Source of the DNA: Mesorhizobium_B sp035998495
GTDB taxonomy: Bacteria > Pseudomonadota > Alphaproteobacteria > Rhizobiales > Rhizobiaceae
Direction of reading: 5' to 3'
Assembly (NCBI GenBank): GCA_035998495.1
Contig: DASYHP010000083.1
Location: 1 to 64,000, forward strand
DNA length: 64,000 nt
Shown here: piece by piece, positions 13,848 through 21,896 of the stretch
How the letters are laid out: the number at the start of each line of letters is the position of its first letter
Position numbering within the stretch: position 1 is the stretch's first letter
The notes under the pieces: model-generated
What the model saw: only the letters and a program-made list of their open reading frames with translations
What the model was told of the DNA's origin: nothing
Database searches by the model: none
Made by a program: the position numbers and the translations under genes

Positions 13848-13871
13848 CTTCTCCCCTTGTGGGAGGAGAAG
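13848..13871. repeat. Short palindrome between g10.1 and g11
   Basis: CTTCTCCCCTTGTGGGAGGAGAAG is an imperfect mirrored repeat in an 81-base gap. It resembles the CTTCTCCCC-type hairpin at 8745-8770, so it is likely a minimal copy of the same interspersed family. No T-run follows, so a terminator is unlikely. Confidence 0.55.
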
Positions 13872-13919
13872 GGAGCCAAGCTTTCAATCGCTCGCGCCGC
13901 AGTGAGGGAGGACTTCAGG

Positions 13920-14471
13920 ATGGATGAAGACGTTACCGTCCGCGTGACGGCGGACACGGCGCCGTTTCAGGCGGCGTTGAACGATCTGAGCCGGCTGGCG
14001 GATGGGTTCGGGCGGCAGCTCTCAGGCGCGCTCAAGAGCGCGGCGGTGGGCGGGCAGGAACTCGACGACGTGCTGAAGCGGCTGGCGCTGAACCTCGCCG
14101 GCATGGCGCTGGGGCAGGGCTTGAAGCCCGTGGAGAACTTGGCGAGCGGGCTGTTCGCGAAGCTGCTCGGAGGCTTGGCGGGCGGGGCCGCCCCGGTGAT
14201 CCACTTCGCCAAGGGCGGGGTGGTGTCGTCGCCGACCTTCTTTCCAGCGGGCGGCGCGGTGGGCTTGATGGGCGAGGCGGGGCCGGAAGCAGTCATGCCG
14301 CTCCGCCGCGGCCCGGACGGGAGCCTGGGCGTGGCGAGCGGCGGAGGCGGCGCGCCGGTGCAGGTGGTGTTCAACGTCTCGACGCCCGACGCCGCCTCCT
14401 TCCGCAAGTCGGAGGCGCAGGTGACGGGCATGCTGGCGCGGGCGGTTTCCCGCGGCGCACGAACCTTGTGA
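13920..14471 (+). CDS. GTA tail tape measure protein (g11), 183 aa
   Basis: It sets tail length and is very short, as in RcGTA. The N-terminus VTVRVTADTAPFQAALNDLSRLADGF is the family signature. It is followed by helices and the conserved PVIHFAKGGVVSSPTFFPAG and GLMGEAGPEAVMPL, which match tape-measure C-terminal domains. AGGGAGGACTTCAGG supports the ATG at 13920. Confidence 0.88.
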   Translation: MDEDVTVRVTADTAPFQAALNDLSRLADGFGRQLSGALKSAAVGGQELDDVLKRLALNLAGMALGQGLKPVENLASGLFAKLLGGLAGGAAPVIHFAKGGVVSSPTFFPAGGAVGLMGEAGPEAVMPLRRGPDGSLGVASGGGGAPVQVVFNVSTPDAASFRKSEAQVTGMLARAVSRGARTL

Positions 14472-14478
14472 GGGGCCT

Positions 14479-15111
14479 ATGCCGGAGCTTTCTTCCTTTC
14501 ACGACGTGCTGTTTCCGACCGCCGTCTCGTTCGGCGCGACGGGCGGGCCGGAGCGGCGGGTGGAGATCGTGGGGCTCGTCTCGGGCCGCGAGCGGCGCAA
14601 TCTGCGCACGGCACAGGCCCGCCGGCGCTATGACGCCGGCACGGGCGTGAAGAGCCTCGACGACCTTTATGAGGTGCTGAGCTTCTTCGAGGCGCGGCGC
14701 GGGCCGCTGCACGCCTTCCGCTTCCGCGACCCATTCGACCAAAAGTCCTGCCGGCCGAACGAGACGCCCTCCGCCGCCGACCAGCCGCTGGGGGCGAGCG
14801 ACGGCGCGCGGACGCGGTTTTTGCTCGTGAAGACGTATGGCACGGGCGAGGAGGCGGAGCGCCGGCCGATCCGCAAACCCGTGGCGGGCAGCCTGGCGGT
14901 CGCGGTGAACGGCGCAGCCGTGAGCGGCTGGAATTTTGACGTGACGGGGGAGGTGGTGTTCGCTGAGCCACCGCCCGCCAACGCCGTGGTGACGGCCGGC
15001 TTCAGCTTCGACGTGCCCGTGCGCTTCGACGCCGAGCGGCTGGAGGTGAGCCTGACGGCGTTCCGGGCCGGACAGATCCCGACCATTCCGTTGATCGAGG
15101 TGCGGTTATGA
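14479..15111 (+). CDS. GTA tail protein, DUF2460 (g12), 210 aa
   Basis: A distal tail or baseplate component. The typical start ELSSFHDVLFPTAVSFGATGG is followed by RRNLRTAQARRRYDAGTGVKS and FEARRGPLHAFRFRDPFDQKS, all hallmarks of DUF2460. The C-terminus RAGQIPTIPLIEVRL is also typical. It starts seven bases after g11 and overlaps g13 by four bases. Confidence 0.92.
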   Translation: MPELSSFHDVLFPTAVSFGATGGPERRVEIVGLVSGRERRNLRTAQARRRYDAGTGVKSLDDLYEVLSFFEARRGPLHAFRFRDPFDQKSCRPNETPSAADQPLGASDGARTRFLLVKTYGTGEEAERRPIRKPVAGSLAVAVNGAAVSGWNFDVTGEVVFAEPPPANAVVTAGFSFDVPVRFDAERLEVSLTAFRAGQIPTIPLIEVRL

Positions 15112-15992
15112 GCACATATCCGCCGGAACTCGCCGCGCATCTCGCGCGGGAGGTGACGACCGTCTGCCATTGCTGGGCGCTCCAGCCGAAAGAGGGCGCG
15201 GCGCTGGGCTTCACCGAGCACGACCGGGCGCTGGAGTTCGAGGGCGTGGCGTTCGAGCCCGACACGGGGCTTGTCGCGAGCGAGGCGCGGCGCAGCATCG
15301 GGCTCTCCACGGACGCGATGGATGTGGAGGGCGCGCTGTCCTCGGCGACAATCGGCGAGGAGGACATTTCGAGCGGCCGGTTCGATGACGCGGAGGTGAC
15401 GTGCTGGCTCGTAAACTGGCGCGCGCCGGCGGAGCGGACGGTGATCCGGCGGGCGGTGCTGGGCCGGATCGCGCGGCGGGACGGCCGCTTCTGGGCGGAG
15501 CTGAAGAGCTTGGCCCATCCGTTCGACCGGCCGGGAGGGCGCTTCGTGGCGCGGCGCTGCGATGCCGAACTGGGCGACGAGCGCTGCCGCGCCGGCGTCG
15601 GAGGCGCGGCGTTCAACGGCGCGGGCGCGGTGCTGGCCGACGAGGGGCTGGGGCTGTTGCGGGTGAGCGGGTTGGGCGGCTTCGCGGCGGGCTGGTTCGC
15701 GCAGGGGCGGCTCACCTGGGCGAGCGGGGAGCGGGCCGGTCAGGCGGCGCGGGTGCGGGAGCACCGCGTGGCTAGCGGGGCCGTTCACCTTCTGCTTGAG
15801 GAGGCGGTCGAAGCGGCGGTGGGGGAGGCGTTCACGGTGCGGGCGGGATGCGACAAGAGATTCGCGACGTGCAAACAAAAATTCAGCAACAGCATAAACT
15901 TCCGTGGCTTTCCTCATCTGCCGGGGAATGACGCGGCCTATGCCTATGTGTCGGAGGAGGCGGTGTTCGACGGCGCGCCGCTGGTGCGGTGA
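15108..15992 (+). CDS. GTA baseplate hub protein, DUF2163/BR0599 (g13), 294 aa
   Basis: The N-terminal DUF2163 domain contains TVCHCWALQPKEGAALGFTEHDRALEF. The C-terminal BR0599 domain has CDAELGDERCRAG and CDKRFATCKQKFSNS with FRGFPHLPGNDA, whose cysteines resemble the cluster-binding site reported for RcGTA hub proteins. Start ATGA overlaps g12. The last 200 bases around 15860-15900 are locally AT-rich compared with neighbours. Confidence 0.92.
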   Translation: MSTYPPELAAHLAREVTTVCHCWALQPKEGAALGFTEHDRALEFEGVAFEPDTGLVASEARRSIGLSTDAMDVEGALSSATIGEEDISSGRFDDAEVTCWLVNWRAPAERTVIRRAVLGRIARRDGRFWAELKSLAHPFDRPGGRFVARRCDAELGDERCRAGVGGAAFNGAGAVLADEGLGLLRVSGLGGFAAGWFAQGRLTWASGERAGQAARVREHRVASGAVHLLLEEAVEAAVGEAFTVRAGCDKRFATCKQKFSNSINFRGFPHLPGNDAAYAYVSEEAVFDGAPLVR

Positions 15993-16426
15993 CGGAGGCG
16001 GAAATCGCCCGGGCCGCCGTTCGCGAGGCGCTGACCTGGGTGGGCACGCCCTATCGCCACCAGGGCCGGAAGAAGGGCGTGGGCGCGGACTGTTTGGGCC
16101 TGGTGATGGGCGTTTATGCGGCGCTGCGGGGGGCGGCGCCGGAGGAGCCGGGGCCGTATGCGCCGGACTGGGCGGAAGCCGGCGGGGGCGAGCGGCTGCT
16201 CGAAGCGGCGCGGCGGCACCTGGTGGAGACGCCCTTGGGAGAGGCTGGGGCGGGATGTGTCGTGCTGTTCCGCTGGCGGCCGCATCTCCCGGCCAAGCAT
16301 GCAGGCATCCTCTGCGCCCCAGACCGCTTCGTCCATGCCTATGAGGGCCACGCGGTGACGGTGTCGCCGCTCGTGCCTTCCTGGCGGAAACGGATCGCCG
16401 GGGCGTTCCGGTTTCCCAATCCCTGA
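15989..16426 (+). CDS. GTA NlpC/P60 cell-wall peptidase (g14), 145 aa
   Basis: A tail-tip peptidase that cuts peptidoglycan during DNA delivery. The catalytic Cys is in GVGADCLGLVMGVY (Cys35) and the His in LPAKHAGIL, with WVGTPYRHQG near residue 17 typical of the family. The GTG start overlaps the g13 stop in GTGA. Confidence 0.92.
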   Translation: MTEAEIARAAVREALTWVGTPYRHQGRKKGVGADCLGLVMGVYAALRGAAPEEPGPYAPDWAEAGGGERLLEAARRHLVETPLGEAGAGCVVLFRWRPHLPAKHAGILCAPDRFVHAYEGHAVTVSPLVPSWRKRIAGAFRFPNP

Positions 16427-16450
16427 ACATCAACCCAGAAGAGGGTTCTC

Positions 16451-19400
16451 ATGGCGACCGTGATCCTGCAGGCGGCGGGGGCGGCCCTGGGCGGGCTGTT
16501 CGGCCCGGTCGGAGCGGCGCTCGGCACGGCGGCCGGCGCGCTGGCGGGCTACGCCGTCGATCGCGCGCTCTTGGGCGGCGAGCGGCACGTCGAGGGCGCG
16601 CGCCTCAACGCGCAGAAATTCTTCACGGCGGAAGAAGGCGCGGCCCTGCCGCGCGTTTATGGCGCGGCGCGCGTGGGCGGCACGCTGATCTGGGCCACGC
16701 GCTTCGAGGAGAAGCGGCAGACGCGCCGCCAGGGCGGCAAGGGCGCCGGTGGCGGCGGGGCCAAGGTCACGGAATATTCCTATTACGCCAATGCCGCCTT
16801 CGGGCTGTGCGAGGGGCCGATCGCCGGCGTGCGCCGGGTGTGGGCGGACGGGCGCGAGCTCGACCTGACCGAGGTGGAGCTGCGGGTCCACCGGGGCACC
16901 GAGGACCAGTTGCCCGACCCGCTGATCGCCGTGAAGCAGGGGGAGGGCTTTGCTCCGGCTTATCGCGGCACAGCCTATGCCGTGGTGGAGCGGCTGCCCA
17001 TCGGCGATTTCGGCAACCGGCTGCCGCAGCTCCAGTTCGAGATGCTGAGGCCCGTGGGCCGGTTGCACGAGGATCTGCGCGCGGTGTGCCTGATCCCTGG
17101 TGCGACGGAGTATGGCTTGTCGCCGGAACTCGTGACGCGGGAAATCCGCGGCGGCGAGGACGAGGCGCTGAACCGGCACGTGCTCTACGCTGAAAGCGAT
17201 TTCGAGGCTTCGCTGGACGAGCTTCAGGCGCTGTGCCCGAAGCTCGAGCATGTGGCGCTCGTGGCGACCTGGTTCGGCGACGATCTGCGGGCGGAGCACT
17301 GCCGCATCCGGCCCATGGTGACGGACAAGAACCTCTCGGGGTTCTCGGAGGCGTGGAGGGTCTCGGGCCTTTCTCGCGGGGAGGCCGCGGCGGTGTCGCG
17401 GCACGGCGGCGGGGCGGCTTATGGCGGCACGCCGTCCGACAGGAGCGTGATCGCGGCGATCGAAGCCATCAAGGCGCGCGGGCTGAAGGTGACGCTCTAT
17501 CCCTTCGTGATGATGGACGTGCCGCAGAACAACGGCCTGCCCGATCCCTATGGCGCGCCGGAGCAGGCCGCCTATCCCTGGCGCGGGCGCATCACGGTTT
17601 CGCCCGCGCCGGGCCGCGCGGGCACGCCGGACAAGACGGCTGGGGCGAGAACGGCGGTGGCCGCATTCTGCGGGGCGACCCTGCCTGGCCATTTCGATGC
17701 CGATGGTCAAGGCGTGGACTATTCCGGCCCGAGCGCGGACTGGGGCTATCGCCGGCTCGTGCTGCATTACGCGAGAATCGCGCAGGCCGCGGGCGGGGTG
17801 GACGCCTTCCTGCTGGGCTCGGAGTTGCGCGGGCTGACGAGCTTGCGCGACGGCGCGGGCGCCTTCCCCTTCGTGGAGGAACTGTGCCGGCTCGCGGGCG
17901 AGGCGCGGGAAATCCTCGGGCCGGCGACGAAGCTGACCTATGGCGCGGACTGGAGCGAGTATTTCGGCCACCAGCCGGCCGACGGCAGCGGCGATCGCTT
18001 GTTCCACCTCGACGCGCTCTGGGCGCATTCCGCGATCAGTGCCGTGGGCATCGACAACTACATGCCACTCAGCGACTGGCGCGACGGCGACCTCGAAACC
18101 GGCAACCCGGACGATGCCAAGGGCCAGGCCGATCCGGCCGCCTTGCGGGCGGCGATCCGGGGCGGGGAGGGGTTCGACTGGTTCTATCCCGACGAGGCCG
18201 CGCGGGCGGCCCGGGCGCGGGCGGCGATCACGGACGGCGCCTACGGAAAGCCGTGGGTGTTCCGGCCGAAGGATCTTTGGAGCTGGTGGGCCGAGCCGCA
18301 TTTTCAGCGGATCGGCGGGGTGGAGGCGGCGCAGCCCACGGCCTGGGTTCCGAAATCCAAGCCGATCTGGCTGACGGAGCTCGGCTGCCCGGCCGTGGAC
18401 AAGGGCGCGAACCAGCCCAACGTCTTCCCCGACCCGAAATCGGCGGAAAGCGCGCTGCCCCATTTCTCGAATGGCGGGCGCAACGACCTCGTGCAGCGGC
18501 GCTTTCTCGAAGCGCATCTCGGCTGGTGGTGCCCCGATGCAGAAGGCTTCGCGGAAGCCGACAACCCGGTGTCGCCGGCCTATGGCGGGCGGATGCTGGA
18601 TTTCTCCCGCATCTATGCCTGGGCCTGGGACGCGCGGCCCTTTCCGGCGTTCCCCGCCCGCGCCGACCGCTGGGCCGACGGCGCGAACTGGACGGGCGGC
18701 CACTGGCTGAACGGACGGCTCGACGCGCCGGCGATCGCCGATTTGATCCAGGCGATCCTTCGCGATCACGGCCTACCGGCGGCCGACGTTGCGCAGGCCG
18801 AGGGAAGCCTGCAGGGCTATGTCTGCGAACCGGGCGCGGCGCGCGAGCAGATCGAGCCGCTCGCCGACCTGTTCGGGTTGAGCATCGTGGAGGGGGCGGA
18901 GGGTTTTGCCTTCCGCGCGGACGGCGCGCTGATCGAGCGCGACGTGGACCCTGAGGAGATGGTGCTGCCGGAGGACGGCGCGGCGCTGGAGCGGGTGCGC
19001 GAGCCCGACCGCGAACTGCCGACGGAAGCCGTTCTGTCGTTTCGCGACGCCTGGACGGGCTATCAGGCGGCGACGGCCCGCGCATTTCGCGAGAGCGGCG
19101 GCGTCACGCGGCGGCATGCGACCGCGCTTCCGGCCGTCATGGAGCCCGCCCAGGCCTCGGCGCTCGCCTCGGACTGGCTTCGGCGGCAATGGGCCGGGCG
19201 CGAGGAACTGCGCTTCGCGTTGAGCCCCGAGGCCGATGTCGAGCCGGGAATGCTCCTGCGACTGGCTGAAAGCGGCGATCCGTTCCAGGCGCTGGAGGTG
19301 GAGAAGGGCCTCGTCCGCTCCGTCCGGGCGCGGCGTCGGCCGAAGGCGCTGGCCTCCGCGTGGGCGGCGGCGGAACCTCCCCAGCCCAACGCACTGAACG

Positions 19401-20356
19401 CGCCCGCCGGGCGGCCGCTGATGCTGTTCCTCGACCTGCCGGCCAACGGCTCGGCCGCAGCCCCCGAGGAGCGGTTCCGGGTGGCGATGTGGCAGAAGCC
19501 GTGGCGGCCACAGGCGCTGTTCGCCTCGCCCGATGGCGGCAATTTCGCCTTGCGGACTTCCGTGCCGCACCCCGCCACCGCGGGCAGGCTCCTGGAGCCC
19601 CTGCGGCCCGGTGTTTCCGGCCGGTTCGACCGGGCATCCAAGGTCATGGTGGAGCTCAACGAGGGCGCGGCGGCCAGCGTTTCGCGCGAACAGCTCCTGG
19701 CCGGGGCGAATGCGCCGGCCGTCCGCTCGGCGGCAGGCGCCTGGGAGGTGTTGCAGTTCGAAGAGGCGGAGGAGGTCGCCCCCGGCGTGTTCCGCCTTTC
19801 CAACCTGTTGCGAGGCCAGCTCGGCACGGAGGATGCGGCGGAGGCAGGCGCGCCGGCGGGCGCCGACGCGGTGATGCTGGACGACGCGCTTGTGCCGGCG
19901 GGGCTGAGAGCGGGCGAAGCTGGGCGGACGCTGGTCTGGCGCGGCGGTCCGAGCGGGCGCATCTTTTCCGACCGCTTCTTCGCCTCGCAATCGGTTGTGG
20001 GAGGTGTCCGGGCGCGGCTGCCGCTGCGGCCCGCCCATATCAGCGCCCGGCCTGAGGCAGGCGGCATCCGCTTTACCTGGGTCCGGCGCGGCCGGGTGGA
20101 CGCGGATGCGTGGGAAGGCGACGACGTGCCGCTCGGCGAGGAGCGCGAGGCCTACCTCGTGGAGGTCGCGCCGGCCGGCGGCGCGCCCGTGCGGCAAGCG
20201 GAAGCGCCCGCCCCGAACTGGCTCTACGGGGCGGCTGAGCTCGCGGCCGACTTCCCCACCTTGCCCGCCGCGCTGGACCTCCGGGTACGGCAGCGCGGCA
20301 CGGGCGTGGGCTGGGGGCTTCAGGCGGCCAAGAGCTTCGCCCTGCCGATCGCATGA
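16451..20356 (+). CDS. GTA baseplate megatron protein (g15), 1301 aa
   Basis: The largest GTA protein, forming the baseplate and host-contact part. The N-terminus has a short hydrophobic Gly/Ala segment (LGGLFGPVGAALGTAAGALAG). The tail region ARLNAQKFFTAEEG leads to VTEYSYYANAAFGLCEGPI. A glycoside-hydrolase-like TIM-barrel domain spans roughly residues 420-730 (LVLHYARIAQAAGGVDAFLLGSELRG; LTYGADWSEYFG; KPIWLTELGCPAVDKG). A phage-tail domain and a C-terminal receptor-type region follow. A single intact frame of this length argues that the GTA is kept under selection. Confidence 0.93.
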   Translation: MATVILQAAGAALGGLFGPVGAALGTAAGALAGYAVDRALLGGERHVEGARLNAQKFFTAEEGAALPRVYGAARVGGTLIWATRFEEKRQTRRQGGKGAGGGGAKVTEYSYYANAAFGLCEGPIAGVRRVWADGRELDLTEVELRVHRGTEDQLPDPLIAVKQGEGFAPAYRGTAYAVVERLPIGDFGNRLPQLQFEMLRPVGRLHEDLRAVCLIPGATEYGLSPELVTREIRGGEDEALNRHVLYAESDFEASLDELQALCPKLEHVALVATWFGDDLRAEHCRIRPMVTDKNLSGFSEAWRVSGLSRGEAAAVSRHGGGAAYGGTPSDRSVIAAIEAIKARGLKVTLYPFVMMDVPQNNGLPDPYGAPEQAAYPWRGRITVSPAPGRAGTPDKTAGARTAVAAFCGATLPGHFDADGQGVDYSGPSADWGYRRLVLHYARIAQAAGGVDAFLLGSELRGLTSLRDGAGAFPFVEELCRLAGEAREILGPATKLTYGADWSEYFGHQPADGSGDRLFHLDALWAHSAISAVGIDNYMPLSDWRDGDLETGNPDDAKGQADPAALRAAIRGGEGFDWFYPDEAARAARARAAITDGAYGKPWVFRPKDLWSWWAEPHFQRIGGVEAAQPTAWVPKSKPIWLTELGCPAVDKGANQPNVFPDPKSAESALPHFSNGGRNDLVQRRFLEAHLGWWCPDAEGFAEADNPVSPAYGGRMLDFSRIYAWAWDARPFPAFPARADRWADGANWTGGHWLNGRLDAPAIADLIQAILRDHGLPAADVAQAEGSLQGYVCEPGAAREQIEPLADLFGLSIVEGAEGFAFRADGALIERDVDPEEMVLPEDGAALERVREPDRELPTEAVLSFRDAWTGYQAATARAFRESGGVTRRHATALPAVMEPAQASALASDWLRRQWAGREELRFALSPEADVEPGMLLRLAESGDPFQALEVEKGLVRSVRARRRPKALASAWAAAEPPQPNALNAPAGRPLMLFLDLPANGSAAAPEERFRVAMWQKPWRPQALFASPDGGNFALRTSVPHPATAGRLLEPLRPGVSGRFDRASKVMVELNEGAAASVSREQLLAGANAPAVRSAAGAWEVLQFEEAEEVAPGVFRLSNLLRGQLGTEDAAEAGAPAGADAVMLDDALVPAGLRAGEAGRTLVWRGGPSGRIFSDRFFASQSVVGGVRARLPLRPAHISARPEAGGIRFTWVRRGRVDADAWEGDDVPLGEEREAYLVEVAPAGGAPVRQAEAPAPNWLYGAAELAADFPTLPAALDLRVRQRGTGVGWGLQAAKSFALPIA

Positions 20357-20379
20357 GTTTTCAACGAAGGAGGAAAAGC

Positions 20380-20586
20380 ATGACCGACGTGAAGCCGTGG
20401 TATCTGTCGCGCACGATCTGGGCGGCTGTCGTGACCATCCTGGTCGCCTTTCTCGGGCTCTTCGATGTGCCTACGCACGGCATCGAGCACGGCGCGCTGA
20501 CCGATGCGATCCTGGAACTCGTCACGGCCGCCGCCGGCCTGACGGCCATCGCCGGCCGGTTGCTCGCGCGAGACCGGATCGGGTAG
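20380..20586 (+). CDS. Small membrane protein at the end of the GTA cluster (68 aa)
   Basis: It has two hydrophobic stretches, SRTIWAAVVTILVAFLGLF and the alanine-rich AILELVTAAAGLTAIAGRLLA, with a short linker between. This is a holin-like plan common after the megatron gene in Rhizobiales clusters. AAGGAGGA seven bases before the ATG at 20380 supports this start. An ATG at 20353 overlaps the megatron stop and could add nine residues. A role in particle release is inference. Confidence 0.7.
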   Translation: MTDVKPWYLSRTIWAAVVTILVAFLGLFDVPTHGIEHGALTDAILELVTAAAGLTAIAGRLLARDRIG

Positions 20587-20636
20587 GGAGAAGGAGGGCA
20601 GGGGGAAGAAGGGATGAACCGTGCGTCGCCGGGGGC

Positions 20637-20667
20637 GTTCATGGGAGGTTCAGTTGAGTCTTCCTAT
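20637..20667 (+). promoter_or_regulatory. Candidate OmpR-type (FeuP) box and -10 before feuN-like gene
   Basis: GTTCA occurs at 20637-20641 and again at 20648-20652, a direct repeat with an 11-base period as bound by PhoP/OmpR-type regulators. TCCTAT at 20662-20667 could be the -10 box. It lies upstream of a likely feuN, next to the FeuP-like regulator gene, so autoregulation is plausible. No experimental support. Confidence 0.35.
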
Positions 20668-20676
20668 GGTCGCGTC

Positions 20677-20976
20677 ATGCCTGCTTTCCCTTCTCTCACC
20701 TCCTGGCTTCGCAATGCGCTCCTGAGCGCGTTGCTGGCCTGCGGCCAGGTGCTGCCGGCCGCAGCCCAGGACGCAGCGGCGCCGGAAAGCTATGAGGTGG
20801 CGCAGGCCGATTGCTATGCGGTCGGCGAGCGGGTGGCCGCCGAGAACGGCGGGCAGTTGGCGCGTGCTTCGGCGCGCGACCAAGGGGGCCGCACGGTCTG
20901 CGTGATCGTGGTGCTCGTGCCTGGGCGCGACGGCGAGCGTCCCCGCCGACAGGAATTCGTGATACCTGTGGACTGA
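20677..20976 (+). CDS. feuN: FeuN-like small secreted protein (99 aa)
   Basis: A signal peptide (LRNALLSALLACGQVLPAAAQ) leads to a mature part of about 68 residues. This contains DCYAVGERVAAENGGQLARA and GGRTVCVIVVLVPGRDGERPRRQEFVIP, with two cysteines that may pair. In Sinorhizobium the periplasmic FeuN restrains the FeuP/FeuQ system and is encoded beside it. Position and type fit, but identity is inferred. The ATG at 20677 is used because it begins the signal peptide. Longer frames start at 20614 and 20641. A palindromic element separates it from the regulator gene. Confidence 0.65.
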   Translation: MPAFPSLTSWLRNALLSALLACGQVLPAAAQDAAAPESYEVAQADCYAVGERVAAENGGQLARASARDQGGRTVCVIVVLVPGRDGERPRRQEFVIPVD

Positions 20977-20978
20977 TC

Positions 20979-21153
20979 TAGAGGCTGTTATAGGTCATGA
21001 ACGAGCGTTGCGCTGCCCAGGCGTGAGCGCTGGGTAGGAGCCGGGCGCAGACCGATAGCGGGACTATCGGCAAGCCCGGCGACGCCCTCCGGCGCTCACG
21101 CCTGGCCTTGCTGACGCGACACAACGCCCGTTCATGACCTATAACAGCCTCTA
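20979..21153. mobile_element. MITE-like long palindrome (175 bp)
   Basis: It begins TAGAGGCTGTTATAGGTCAT and ends with the exact complement of its first 25 bases (arms 20979-21003 and 21129-21153). Further in, CAGGCGTGAGCGC pairs with GCGCTCACGCCTG, and the centre CCGATAG-CGGGA-CTATCGG closes the fold. Terminal TA on both sides could be a 2-bp target duplication. It codes for nothing and lies 24 bases before the regulator start codon, so it occupies the feuP leader. Confidence 0.8.
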
Positions 21154-21177
21154 ACGTTGCAGGGACAGACTCACACA

Positions 21178-21843
21178 ATGCGCATTCTCGTGGTCGAGGA
21201 CGACCGCAACCTCAATCGCCAGCTCGTCGCGGCGCTGGAGGACGCGGGCTATGTCGTGGACAAGGCCTTCGACGGCGAGGAGGGCCATTTCCTCGGCGAC
21301 ACCGAGCCTTACGACGCCGTGGTCCTCGACATCGGCCTGCCGCAGATGGACGGCATCAGCGTGGTGGAGCGCTGGCGGCGCGCCGGGCGCAAGATGCCGG
21401 TCTTGATCCTGACGGCGCGCGACCGCTGGAGCGACAAGGTGGCCGGCATCGACGCCGGCGCCGACGACTATGTGGCGAAACCCTTCCACATGGAGGAGGT
21501 GCTGGCGCGGCTGCGCGCGCTGATCCGCCGCGCGGCGGGCCATGCCTCGTCCGAACTGGTCTGCGGGCCTCTCAGGCTCGACACCAAAGCATCCAAGGCC
21601 GACCTCAACGGCATGCCGTTGAAGCTCACCTCGCACGAGTTCCGCCTCTTGGCCTATCTCATGCACCATATGGGCGAGGTGATCTCGCGCACGGAACTCG
21701 TGGAGCACCTCTACGACCAGGACTTCGACCGCGACTCGAACACGATCGAGGTGTTCGTGGGGCGCTTGCGCAAGAAGATGGGCGTGGAAATGATCGAGAC
21801 CGTGCGCGGCATGGGCTACCGCATCCGGGAGCCGCAGAGCTGA
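21178..21843 (+). CDS. feuP: FeuP-like response regulator (221 aa)
   Basis: An OmpR/PhoP-family regulator. The receiver domain has the acidic pair EDD at residues 7-9, the phospho-acceptor Asp51 in VVLDIGLPQMDG and Lys101 in DYVAKPFHMEE. A C-terminal winged helix carries KLTSHEFRLLAYLMHHMGEV and NTIEVFVGRLRKKMG. The sequence strongly recalls rhizobial FeuP, needed for osmoadaptation and export of cyclic glucans in Sinorhizobium. ATG 21178 starts the canonical MRILVVEDD. A TTG seven codons earlier is unlikely. The kinase gene follows. Confidence 0.85.
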   Translation: MRILVVEDDRNLNRQLVAALEDAGYVVDKAFDGEEGHFLGDTEPYDAVVLDIGLPQMDGISVVERWRRAGRKMPVLILTARDRWSDKVAGIDAGADDYVAKPFHMEEVLARLRALIRRAAGHASSELVCGPLRLDTKASKADLNGMPLKLTSHEFRLLAYLMHHMGEVISRTELVEHLYDQDFDRDSNTIEVFVGRLRKKMGVEMIETVRGMGYRIREPQS

Positions 21844-21896
21844 AATCGCCGGCTTCGCTCGCGGCCGCGGTCTCGCCGCGGTCGCTCACTTTCCGC

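Noticed and set aside
5376..20586. Ordinary prophage
   Set aside because: No integrase, repressor, replication or lysis genes and no attachment sites; gene order and families match GTA clusters.
20979..21153. Rho-independent terminator after the feuN-like gene
   Set aside because: The palindrome is far too long, with perfect 25-bp outer arms and no T-run, so a MITE-like element explains it better.
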